A DNA stretch of 10,925 bases from Candidatus Kaiserbacteria bacterium. Lineage in GTDB: Bacteria; Patescibacteriota; Minisyncoccia; Phycocordibacterales; JABAAK01. Numbering within the stretch: position 1 is the stretch's first letter; the number at the start of each line of letters is the position of its first letter. Positions 1 through 6,579 of the stretch are shown here, in pieces. The stretch lies in the NCBI GenBank assembly GCA_014238395.1, contig JABABE010000140.1, forward strand, positions 1-10,925, in the 5' to 3' direction. The notes beneath the pieces were generated by a model. It was not told the origin of the DNA. It searched no databases and worked only from the letters and a program-made list of their open reading frames with translations. The position numbers and the translations under genes are program-made.

Positions 1-18
1 ATTATTAACAATTCAAAA

Positions 19-24
19 TAATAT
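19..24 (+). promoter_or_regulatory. Possible -10 element for the pilin gene (leaderless)
   Basis: TAATAT lies 8 bases before the pilin ATG at 33, so transcription would begin at or next to the start codon. The surrounding leader is a run of A and T and contains no Shine-Dalgarno sequence. The whole stretch is so AT-rich that other -10 registers (for example TATAAT at 26-31, too close to the ATG) can also be drawn. The call rests mainly on agreement with the better promoters elsewhere in the window. Confidence 0.35.
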
Positions 25-32
25 ATATAATT

Positions 33-464
33 ATGAATATTCCAAACAAAAAAGGATTCACTTTGGTAGAACTACTTGTAGTTATCGCTATCATCGGTAT
101 CCTAGCATCTATTGTTGTTGTATCACTTTCTAATCAAAGTGACAAAGCAAACGATGCAAAGATTAAATCAAGCTTAGGTCAATTGTCAACTCAATCTCTT
201 GCTTTTAAAAGCGATAGTTCTACTGCAAATTACGAAGGTTTAGCACTTGACATAGGTGTTGTTAGAATACTAAAAGGAGCGATAGAAGCAGCAGGTGATG
301 CTGCGGAAGTAGTTTTTGTAGAAACCGGTACTAATTGGGCTGCTACTGCAATTCTTGGTGAAGGGGAGCAGTGGTGTATTGATAGCACTGGCTTTAAAGG
401 CGTGTTAGCAACAGCGATAGTTCTTTCAGATTCTGATGGTTCTGAAGTAGACTCTTGCGAATAA
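33..464 (+). CDS. Type IV pilin-like protein (prepilin, class III signal peptide)
   Basis: This is a 143-residue type IV pilin or pseudopilin. The basic leader MNIPNKKG is followed by the prepilin peptidase site G8|F9, with the conserved glutamate at position 5 of the mature protein (FTLVE, E13). Residues 9-31 form the hydrophobic helix that anchors the subunit in the membrane before assembly and packs the filament core. The small globular part ends with WCIDSTG (C115) and a second cysteine at C142, probably a disulfide closing a C-terminal loop as in many pilins. The WC(I/V)DSTG element is, from memory, common in Patescibacteria pilins. No assembly ATPase, platform protein or peptidase gene is present here, so whether it is the major pilin, a minor pilin or a pseudopilin is open. 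It ends at its own terminator and is probably monocistronic, although what lies upstream of the window is unknown. Confidence 0.9.
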   Translation: MNIPNKKGFTLVELLVVIAIIGILASIVVVSLSNQSDKANDAKIKSSLGQLSTQSLAFKSDSSTANYEGLALDIGVVRILKGAIEAAGDAAEVVFVETGTNWAATAILGEGEQWCIDSTGFKGVLATAIVLSDSDGSEVDSCE

Positions 465-480
465 TATTTTCAAGGTTTTA

Positions 481-516
481 AAAAGAACGACCGAGGTTTA
501 CCTCGGTTTTTCTTTT
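481..516 (+). terminator. Intrinsic terminator after the pilin gene
   Basis: A GC-rich stem, ACCGAGG (490-496) with CCTCGGT (501-507), closes a TTTA loop and is followed by a T-rich tract. The flanking AAAAGAA (481-487) and TTCTTTT (510-516) also pair, so the hairpin could work in both directions. It lies 16 bases after the pilin stop codon and insulates the pilin gene from the operon that follows. Confidence 0.9.
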
Positions 517-548
517 ATTAAGTGGGCTTTAGTGGTTTATTGTCAAAG

Positions 549-557
549 TGTTATAAT
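549..557 (+). promoter_or_regulatory. Extended -10 promoter for the 566-3838 operon
   Basis: TGT followed by a perfect TATAAT (552-557) ends 8 bases before the ATG at 566. A weak -35-like TTAGTG sits 17 bases upstream (529-534). The expected start of transcription falls at about 564-566, which makes the mRNA leaderless. No Shine-Dalgarno sequence is present. Confidence 0.7.
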
Positions 558-565
558 ACAATGAT

Positions 566-748
566 ATGTTTGAACGAATTTATTTCCTTTTAGGGCTTGT
601 TTTCATATTGCTTCCGATAATCGGTATATGGAGCGGATGGAAAGAAAACCTTGTTTTTATACTCGGGACACTTGTGATAATTTTGTCGCTTTATTCTATT
701 TTCAAAGAAAAAAGCACAAAAGAAAAAAACTTTAATAAAAAAGATTAG
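566..748 (+). CDS. Small two-helix membrane protein, first gene of the ATPase operon
   Basis: This 60-residue protein has two hydrophobic segments, roughly residues 5-22 and 28-46, separated by a short turn (WSGWKEN), and a highly charged tail (about 47-60) rich in lysine. The tail is probably cytoplasmic by the positive-inside rule, giving an in-in hairpin. I do not recognise a named family. The next gene starts two bases after its stop codon and encodes a VirD4/TraD-type ATPase that lacks membrane helices. Canonical VirD4-like coupling proteins carry an N-terminal two-helix membrane domain, so this small protein could supply the missing anchor in trans. That is inference from size, topology and gene order. 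The start is supported by the extended -10 placed 8 bases before it. Confidence 0.7.
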   Translation: MFERIYFLLGLVFILLPIIGIWSGWKENLVFILGTLVIILSLYSIFKEKSTKEKNFNKKD

Positions 749-750
749 TT

Positions 751-2466
751 ATGTCAGAGAACCAAGATCACAACATCATAAAACTTGGTTTCACTAACAA
801 CAGAGGAGAGACTTTTGAGTTTGGGATTATGCCTCAAGACAGAAGTAAGCATATGTATGTCATCGGAAAGACTGGTATGGGAAAGTCAACTTTACTTGAA
901 TACATAGCCATACAAGATATACAAAAAGGAAACGGAGTAACTTTTATGGATCCACACGGTCATTCAGTTGAGGAGCTTTTAGATTATGTGCCGGACTCGA
1001 GAGTTAGGGATTGTATATACTTTTCACCAGCAGACATCAACCACCCTATAGCATTAAACATAATGGAAGATGTAGGGCACGGCAAAAGACATTTAGTAGC
1101 TTCTAGTATGATGAGTGCATTTAAAAAGATATGGGGAGAGGAGAGTTGGTCTGACCGTATGGAGCACATACTAAACAACACCATCCTTGCGCTGTTAGAA
1201 TATCCAAACTCTACACTGTTAGATGTTACTCGTATGTATGCGAACAAAGCTTTCCGTAAAGATGTGGTAGACAATATAAAAGACATACAAGTAAAGTATT
1301 TCTGGACAGACGAATTTGAGAGATACACAGACAGGACAGCAGCAGAAGCGACCCCAGCAATACAAAACAAGATAGGACAGTTAACCACAAACCCAATCTT
1401 AAGAAACATAATAGGTCAGCCTAAGACATCTATAGATTTCAAAGATATGATAAACAACAAAAAGATTTTCCTTGTAAATCTTGCAAAGGGACGTATAGGA
1501 GAGACAAACTCAGCAATGCTCGGAATCTTTCTTTCTACAAAGCTTTATTTGACTACCCTTGAGAGAGCAGAGTTTTCTAGAGCAGAGCTTTCCAACCTAG
1601 CAGCGATGAATCTTATCATAGACGAGTTTCAAAGTTTTGCATCTGACGCATTTTCAAACATACTATCTGAGTCAAGAAAATATAAATTAAACTTGATATT
1701 AGCACATCAGCATATTTCTCAAGTCGAAGATAAGATAAGAGAAGCCATATTAGGAAATGTCGGAAGTGTGATAAGTTTCAAAATCGGACCACTCGATGCG
1801 GAAATACTAGAGATGATGTTTACCCACACAACCAAAAGTGTCCTGGCACAAGATCTAATTTCTCTAAGTTTAGGAGAATATTTCATCACATTAAGTATTG
1901 ACGGAGAGTCAAGTGGTGTTTTTTCTGCAAAGACAAAAGTACCGGCTGCACCAACGAACGAATCAAATAAACAAAGGATCATAAACAGAGTTAGAAGTAC
2001 TTACGGATCAACAAGGGAAGAAGCAGAAAGGGTTATAAAAGAGAGATCAGAGAGTATACCTCAACAAACCCCACAAGAAAATAAAAACAACTCAGGACAC
2101 CAAAAATCAAATCAGCACAATCGCTCACATCACAAACCACAATACAACAATCAGAAACCACAATACAACAATCAGAAACCACACTTTAACAAAAATAATC
2201 CAAACCACAACAAAACAAAACCACACAAAGAAGATGAGGCACCAGGTGCATCTCTAAAAAAAGCTCTTGAAAACATCAGAGTACCATCTGCGCAAAAAGT
2301 AACAAACATGACTAATAACTCAAGAGTAATCAAAGTCCCATCCGAACAAGCGCAGCCAAGTCAATCTGCTCAAAAGGAGTACACACAAAGCAAGTCTAAT
2401 CTAGAAGAAACAAAAAAACCGCAAGAAACAAAAGAGATAAAAGGATTTGATTTACCAAATGAATAA
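751..2466 (+). CDS. TraD/VirD4- and HerA-like (DUF87 / T4SS DNA-binding) ATPase
   Basis: This 571-residue protein belongs to the FtsK/HerA/VirD4 class of hexameric DNA pumps. The Walker A motif GKTGMGKST is at residues 39-47. MDPHG at 66-70 is a conserved second-strand motif of the TraD/DUF87 group. Walker B is LIIDEF (288-293), and LAHQH (317-321) holds the glutamine that senses nucleotide in this class. The ATPase core spans about residues 10-400. The rest (about 402-571) is a low-complexity, probably disordered tail rich in Asn, Gln, His and Lys, including two copies of PQYNNQK. There is no membrane segment, unlike typical VirD4/TraD. It follows the two-helix gene by two bases and overlaps the next gene, so all three are probably co-transcribed and translationally coupled; no Shine-Dalgarno is seen. 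Family members move DNA through conjugation or secretion channels. Which process this one serves cannot be told from the sequence. Confidence 0.85.
   Translation: MSENQDHNIIKLGFTNNRGETFEFGIMPQDRSKHMYVIGKTGMGKSTLLEYIAIQDIQKGNGVTFMDPHGHSVEELLDYVPDSRVRDCIYFSPADINHPIALNIMEDVGHGKRHLVASSMMSAFKKIWGEESWSDRMEHILNNTILALLEYPNSTLLDVTRMYANKAFRKDVVDNIKDIQVKYFWTDEFERYTDRTAAEATPAIQNKIGQLTTNPILRNIIGQPKTSIDFKDMINNKKIFLVNLAKGRIGETNSAMLGIFLSTKLYLTTLERAEFSRAELSNLAAMNLIIDEFQSFASDAFSNILSESRKYKLNLILAHQHISQVEDKIREAILGNVGSVISFKIGPLDAEILEMMFTHTTKSVLAQDLISLSLGEYFITLSIDGESSGVFSAKTKVPAAPTNESNKQRIINRVRSTYGSTREEAERVIKERSESIPQQTPQENKNNSGHQKSNQHNRSHHKPQYNNQKPQYNNQKPHFNKNNPNHNKTKPHKEDEAPGASLKKALENIRVPSAQKVTNMTNNSRVIKVPSEQAQPSQSAQKEYTQSKSNLEETKKPQETKEIKGFDLPNE
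2134..2183 (+). repeat. Short in-frame tandem repeat, 21-bp unit
   Basis: Two identical 21-bp units (2134-2154 and 2155-2175) and 8 bases of a third lie in the tail of the ATPase gene, encoding repeated PQYNNQK. The unit is a multiple of three, so copy-number change would alter tail length without breaking the frame. Confidence 0.9.
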
Positions 2467-3838
2467 AACAAAGTACACACCACAATTATTAACCGTATTT
2501 ACTTCCTTTTTAGGTTTTTTACTTTGCGTTTGTTATGTATCTGCTATAGAAATAACAGAGGTTAGTTACGACTTGGAGGGCTCTGATTCTTTGGCACCTG
2601 GTGAATGGATAGAGATATACAACGACACAGCATCCAACATAGAGATAAGCAAAATAAAGTTTTTAGAAGGAGGGTCTTATCATAATATTAATGAATACGG
2701 GTCATCTGGGATAGTTGTACCGCCATTGTCATATGCGATATTAGCACATAGGGCAGATTTATTTAGAGATTTTTTTACTTCTTTTTCTGGAATAGTTTTT
2801 GATTCAAGTTTTTCTTTATCAAACACAGGAGAGACATTAAAAATCACAGATGATAACCAAGTTGAACTTGATTCTTTTACATACACTTCTTCTGACGGTG
2901 CTTTTGGAGATGGAAACACTTTACAAAAAAATGAATCATTGATAGTTTCTTCTCAGCCTACGCCTGGATCTGCCTATTCCCAAACACAGACACAACAGAA
3001 CAACACACAAGAAAGTTCGAGCAACACAGTAGGTCAATCACAAAAAGTAACGAGGACTTATGACATAGTCATTGAAGGCAATTTCTTTTCAGGAGTAAGA
3101 AACAAATTTTTTGTAAAAGAAAAGATCGGAGATAGGGCAAATATACCAACCGCATTTTGGAATTTTGGGGACACATCTGTTTTAAAAGGAAGAGAGGTTT
3201 ATCATTCTTACGATACAGAGGGCACATACCACATCACAGCAAGTGAACCAAAGACAGAGGAGGTGTTTGCCACACTCGTCGTTGTAATCACAAAACCAAA
3301 TATAAAGATAAAAAAAGAAGGAGAAAGTTACAAAATAACCAATTTATCTGATTCTAGTATCAATATATCAAAGTGGAGTATCTCTGATCAGACAAAAGAA
3401 TTGTTTTCGTTCCCGCAGCACACCATACTCTTACGGAACCAGTCGATCACACTACCTATTCAAACAAACAAATCAATTTTGTATCTACAGAATGAGTTCG
3501 GCGTGACAATTTTAGAAAATAATCTAAAAACAGAGACAAAAGAAACAAAAACAATCACAGAAAACACACAAACCAAAACAAAAAAAGTAGAAGAAGTAAA
3601 AAAAATTAAACAGAAAACAGAAAATATCGATAAAAAAGAAAATATTAAAAAAGAAAACAAAGCGACAGAAAAAGATAATAATAATTTTTTTTCTATCAAA
3701 GATAAAAGAATAAACTTAACTGTAACTAAAGAAAATTTTTGGATATGGGTTTCAGGACTTATTTTAGTATCTTTTTTAATTATTTCTCCTCTTCTTTTTG
3801 AAGTTTACAGAAGTAAAAAAAATAAAAAACAAAAATAA
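2459..3838 (+). CDS. Secreted, membrane-anchored Lamin-tail (LTD) / PKD protein
   Basis: A 459-residue envelope protein. Residues 1-29 are a signal peptide with a likely cut after VSA29. Residues 30-174 resemble a Lamin-tail domain (IEITEV at the start, GEWIEIYN at 48-55, a closing PTPGSAYS). A Ser/Gln/Thr linker follows, then a PKD-like beta domain at about 200-280 (FWNFGD at 233-238, HSYDTEGTY at 249-257), then a shorter Lamin-tail-like beta segment (about 281-350). After a Lys/Glu/Thr-rich stalk (about 355-425), a transmembrane helix (426-448) and basic tail anchor the C terminus, so the beta domains face outward. The ATG at 2459 is preferred to the in-frame TTG at 2447: it gives a cleaner signal peptide and overlaps the preceding stop codon by 8 bases, which fits coupled translation. 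Lamin-tail domains in bacteria often accompany secreted nucleases or DNA-processing proteins. No catalytic domain is visible here. Confidence 0.8.
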   Translation: MNKTKYTPQLLTVFTSFLGFLLCVCYVSAIEITEVSYDLEGSDSLAPGEWIEIYNDTASNIEISKIKFLEGGSYHNINEYGSSGIVVPPLSYAILAHRADLFRDFFTSFSGIVFDSSFSLSNTGETLKITDDNQVELDSFTYTSSDGAFGDGNTLQKNESLIVSSQPTPGSAYSQTQTQQNNTQESSSNTVGQSQKVTRTYDIVIEGNFFSGVRNKFFVKEKIGDRANIPTAFWNFGDTSVLKGREVYHSYDTEGTYHITASEPKTEEVFATLVVVITKPNIKIKKEGESYKITNLSDSSINISKWSISDQTKELFSFPQHTILLRNQSITLPIQTNKSILYLQNEFGVTILENNLKTETKETKTITENTQTKTKKVEEVKKIKQKTENIDKKENIKKENKATEKDNNNFFSIKDKRINLTVTKENFWIWVSGLILVSFLIISPLLFEVYRSKKNKKQK

Positions 3839-3899
3839 AAAAAATAAATAAAAAAAATAAAAAAAAGTTTTCCACTAATATAAAAAAATCTTAACAAAC

Positions 3900-3926
3900 T
3901 TGTTTTTTATACACTCATACTATAAA
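3900..3926 (+). promoter_or_regulatory. Possible promoter for the lysine-rich gene
   Basis: TTGTTT (3900-3905) and TATAAA (3921-3926) are 15 bases apart; TACTAT at 3918-3923 is an alternative -10. Either implies a leader of roughly 40 bases before the ATG at 3971, unlike the leaderless arrangement of the other genes here. The region 3839-3900 is A-rich and shows no clear hairpin terminator for the preceding operon. Confidence 0.35.
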
Positions 3927-3946
3927 TAAGATCATTTAAGATCTTA
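3927..3946 (+). repeat. Inverted repeat in the leader of the lysine-rich gene
   Basis: TAAGATC (3927-3933) and GATCTTA (3940-3946) form a perfect 7-bp inverted repeat around a 6-base spacer. It lies just downstream of the putative -10, where a repressor operator or a small leader hairpin would act. No T-tract follows, so it is not a terminator. Confidence 0.5.
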
Positions 3947-3970
3947 CATATTATTAACTAAAGATATATC

Positions 3971-4240
3971 ATGGTTAAAAAGAAAAGAGTAATGAAGAAA
4001 AAGTCTCCAATGAAAAAGAAAACAACAAAAAGGAGAGTGATGAAAAAAAGATCTTCGCCAAAAAGAAAAATGGCTAAAAAATCCGCGAAAAAGAAAGTAA
4101 TGAAAAAAAAGGTCACAAAAAAGAGAGTAATGAAAAAGAAGTCTCCTGCAAAAAAGACAGTAACTAAAAAGAAGGCTGCAAAAAAAACAACAAAAAAGAA
4201 GGTCACTAAAAAAAGATCTTCTCCAAAAAGAAAAAGATAA
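3971..4240 (+). CDS. Lysine/arginine-rich histone-tail-like protein
   Basis: An 89-residue protein with 41 Lys and 9 Arg (56% basic) and no Asp or Glu. It is built from irregular repeats of VMKK and VTKK blocks with SP-basic motifs (SPMKKK, SPAKK, and KKRSSPKRK twice, near residues 25-33 and 80-88). Such SPKK/AKK arrays resemble the C-terminal tails of histone H1 and of lysine-rich bacterial nucleoid proteins, which bind the DNA minor groove or compact nucleic acid. No HU fold or other globular domain is present. It has its own terminator and possible promoter, and the repeats vary enough at codon level that it is not mere simple-sequence DNA. A nucleoid or RNA-binding role is inferred from composition alone. 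Phe-rich open frames on the opposite strand (3944-4252) are mirrors of the Lys codons. Confidence 0.8.
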   Translation: MVKKKRVMKKKSPMKKKTTKRRVMKKRSSPKRKMAKKSAKKKVMKKKVTKKRVMKKKSPAKKTVTKKKAAKKTTKKKVTKKRSSPKRKR

Positions 4241-4256
4241 TTTCCGCATCAAAAAA

Positions 4257-4295
4257 AAACAAAAAGAACACCTAAGTTAGGTGTTTTTTTTGTTT
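4257..4295 (+). terminator. Strong intrinsic terminator between the lysine-rich gene and secA
   Basis: AACACCT (4267-4273) pairs with AGGTGTT (4279-4285) around an AAGTT loop, followed by a long T-tract. The A-rich sequence upstream also pairs with the T-tract, giving a 17-bp stem (4257-4273 with 4279-4295) with one G-T pair. It can probably work in both directions. It ends two bases before the TG of the secA promoter. Confidence 0.9.
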
Positions 4296-4296
4296 A

Positions 4297-4305
4297 TGCT
4301 AAAAT
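4297..4305 (+). promoter_or_regulatory. Extended -10 promoter for secA
   Basis: TGC plus TAAAAT (4300-4305) ends 8 bases before the secA ATG, predicting a start of transcription within a base or two of the start codon. A weak -35-like TTAGGT (4277-4282), 17 bases upstream, lies within the 3' arm of the terminator. No Shine-Dalgarno sequence is seen. Confidence 0.65.
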
Positions 4306-4313
4306 ACACCTAG

Positions 4314-6572
4314 ATGTCTATATTTACAAAATGGCTACAACAAAAGCACGACCAGAAAATTCTAAAAACTATCGACCCTTTGGTTAAGGAAATAAACAGC
4401 AAGGAAAAAGAAATCTCGAAGCTAACAGATGAGGAACTAAAGAACAAAACAAAAGAATTTCAAAATCAACTAAAAGAAGGAAAACAAAACGATTATATTT
4501 TAGCAGAAGTCTTTGCAACGCTAAGAGAGTCGTCCAAAAGAACAACGACGATGAGACACTTTGATGTACAAATGAAAGGTGGAATATTGCTAACATCAGG
4601 AAGTGTGGCAGAGATGAAAACAGGAGAAGGAAAAACCTTGGTCGCCATCCTGCCTGCATACATACATGCACTTAGAGGTGAGGGTGTCCATATAGTAACA
4701 GTGAACGATTATCTAGCAAGAAGAGATGCTGCACTAATGGGACAAGTTTTTTCATTTTTGGGTATGAGTGTTGGTGTTGTAAACACGCAAGGTAATTCGT
4801 ATATATACGACGCAGGACACAAAGAAATAGACCAAAAAAGGGACGAAGAGGGATATTATAAAGTCTATTATGACTTCCTGAGACCTTGTACCAGAAAAGA
4901 GGCATACGATGCTGATATCACATACGGAACAAATAATGAGTTTGGGTTTGATTATCTAAGAGATAACATAGCTTTAGATGTAAAAGATACTGTTCAGAGA
5001 GGTCATAATTTTGCTCTGATAGATGAAGCTGATTCTATATTGATAGATGAGGCCAGAATACCTCTTATTTTTTCTAGTAGCATAGAAAAACCAACAGATT
5101 TTTATGAACAGTTTAAGCGTTTAGCAGATACTTTAAAAGAAGAAGAAGACTTCAAGTTAGAAGAAAAGACAAAAAGTGTATTACTTACATCAAAAGGTAT
5201 ACAGACTACAGAAGAAAAATTGAAAATACAAAATCTATATACATATCAAAACAAAAACATAATACATCATTTAGAAAATGCACTCAGGGCAAAAGTTTTA
5301 TACAAAAAAGACAAGGATTATATAATACGAAACAAAGAAATAGTTTTAATAGATGAGTTTACTGGGAGATTTCAAATAGGAAAGATGCTTGGCGGTGGAG
5401 CACATCAAGCCATAGAAGCAAAAGAAGGTTTAAAAATACACAAAGAATCAAAAACAATCGCCTCTATAACATTTCAAAACTATTTTCGTATGTACAAGGT
5501 TCTTTCTGGTATGACAGGTACTGCGATAACCTCAAAGGAAGAATTCACTAAGGTGTATAAGTGTGATGTCTTTGGCATACCTACACATAGACCAGTAATA
5601 AGAAAAGATAATTCTGATTTTATATTTACAACAAACAATGGGAAACTAAAAGCAATAGCAAAAAAAATAAATGAGTTGCAAGAAAAAGGACAACCTGTTC
5701 TCGTCGGTACAGCTTCAATACAAGCAAACGAAGAATTGTCGGAACATTTAAAAAAAGCAAAAATCCAACACAATGTCCTAAATGCGAAAAATCACGAGAG
5801 CGAGGGTGAAGTCATTGCAGGAGCAGGTGTTTTGGGAAGGGTTACTGTAGCTACTAACTTGGCCGGGCGTGGTGTAGATATTAAACTAGGAGGAGTAGGT
5901 GCTACAGAAGATCAATATAACAAGATAAAAAGTTTGGGAGGACTTTTTGTTTTAGGTACAGAGAGACACGAAGCAAGGAGAATAGACGATCAGCTCAGAG
6001 GTAGATCTGGTAGACAGGGAGATGAAGGAGAGACAAGGTTTTTTGTATCTATGGAAGATTCATTGCTTAGAGTTTTTACATCGGATAAAATCAAAAGTAT
6101 AGCACAAATGTTAAAAGTACCAGAGGACGAACCAATAGAAAGCAAGGTGATATCACGAGCATTAGAAAACGCACAAAAAAGAATAGAAGGACATCATTTT
6201 GACGCAAGAAAGCACAGCCTAGAGTTTGACAGTGTTATTGATACTCATAGAAACGAAGTGTACAAAAAAAGAAATACTGTTTTGTTTTGTGATTCTTATG
6301 ATGAAATTTTTAATGAATTTGTATCAGAGGAAAAAATAAAATCTTTTTTGGAATTAGATGGAGATAAAAAAGAAAAAAACAACAAAAATGTCCAAAGAAC
6401 AATCTTGCGGGTTATAGACCACTGCTGGTCAGAACACTTGGCAAATATGGACTATGCAAAAAGAAGTGTCAATATAAGGGGTAATCCGTTGATGGAATAC
6501 AGAAAAGAGGCAGTGGTTATATTTAAGAGTTTTTGGGATGATGTAAGGACAATCGTAAATAAAAATATATAA
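4314..6572 (+). CDS. secA: Preprotein translocase ATPase SecA (short form)
   Basis: SecA drives secreted proteins through SecYEG by ATP hydrolysis. Seen here: the Q-motif region FDVQ (83-86), Walker A MKTGEGKT (101-108), VNDYLARRDA (130-139), TYGTNNEFGFDYLRDN (203-218), Walker B LIDEADSILIDEAR (235-248), SGMTGTA (398-404), ATNLAGRGVDI (513-523) and the arginine-finger region QLRGRSGRQGD (560-570). A segment at about 155-200 (NTQG to EAYDAD) is longer than in E. coli SecA; I recall similar insertions in other Patescibacteria. The protein is 752 residues against about 840-900 usually. The loss is C-terminal: the helical-wing region after VYKKRN (649-654) is reduced to about 40 residues, the two-helix-finger loop is shortened (RGNPLMEY, 722-729), and there is no Cys-rich SEC-C tail. 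It is followed by two genes at short spacing. Confidence 0.97.
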   Translation: MSIFTKWLQQKHDQKILKTIDPLVKEINSKEKEISKLTDEELKNKTKEFQNQLKEGKQNDYILAEVFATLRESSKRTTTMRHFDVQMKGGILLTSGSVAEMKTGEGKTLVAILPAYIHALRGEGVHIVTVNDYLARRDAALMGQVFSFLGMSVGVVNTQGNSYIYDAGHKEIDQKRDEEGYYKVYYDFLRPCTRKEAYDADITYGTNNEFGFDYLRDNIALDVKDTVQRGHNFALIDEADSILIDEARIPLIFSSSIEKPTDFYEQFKRLADTLKEEEDFKLEEKTKSVLLTSKGIQTTEEKLKIQNLYTYQNKNIIHHLENALRAKVLYKKDKDYIIRNKEIVLIDEFTGRFQIGKMLGGGAHQAIEAKEGLKIHKESKTIASITFQNYFRMYKVLSGMTGTAITSKEEFTKVYKCDVFGIPTHRPVIRKDNSDFIFTTNNGKLKAIAKKINELQEKGQPVLVGTASIQANEELSEHLKKAKIQHNVLNAKNHESEGEVIAGAGVLGRVTVATNLAGRGVDIKLGGVGATEDQYNKIKSLGGLFVLGTERHEARRIDDQLRGRSGRQGDEGETRFFVSMEDSLLRVFTSDKIKSIAQMLKVPEDEPIESKVISRALENAQKRIEGHHFDARKHSLEFDSVIDTHRNEVYKKRNTVLFCDSYDEIFNEFVSEEKIKSFLELDGDKKEKNNKNVQRTILRVIDHCWSEHLANMDYAKRSVNIRGNPLMEYRKEAVVIFKSFWDDVRTIVNKNI

Positions 6573-6573
6573 T
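6568..6573 (+). promoter_or_regulatory. Possible -10 element overlapping the secA stop codon
   Basis: TATAAT at 6568-6573 overlaps the secA TAA (6570-6572) and ends 6 bases before the ATG of the next gene at 6580. The geometry matches the leaderless promoters elsewhere in the window, but there is no TG extension or -35 and the region is all A and T, so chance is possible. The gene could equally be read through from secA. Confidence 0.35.
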
Positions 6574-6579
6574 ATATAT

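Noticed and set aside
984..1409. 141-codon minus-strand open frame inside the ATPase gene, and similar ones in secA, obg and gatB
   Set aside because: Each lies within a gene with clear conserved motifs on the plus strand and shows no domain or signal pattern of its own.
2447..2458. TTG start giving four extra residues on the Lamin-tail protein
   Set aside because: The ATG at 2459 overlaps the previous stop codon in the usual coupled way and gives a cleaner signal peptide; the AAAAGG before the TTG is only two bases from it, too close to act as a ribosome site.
3839..3900. A-rich run after the Lamin-tail gene as a terminator
   Set aside because: There is no hairpin and the run is A, not T, on the plus strand, so it does not fit an intrinsic terminator for the operon.
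1..3958. Shared ATTATTAAC upstream of the pilin gene (1-9) and the lysine-rich gene (3950-3958) as a common regulatory site
   Set aside because: The distance to the ATG differs (23 against 12 bases) and a 9-base AT-rich match is expected by chance in such sequence.
3944..4252. Two overlapping Phe-rich open frames on the minus strand (102 and 82 codons)
   Set aside because: They are the reverse complement of AAA/AAG lysine codons in the lysine-rich gene. The plus-strand gene has a sensible start and is followed by a terminator, while these have no promoter or coherent protein pattern.
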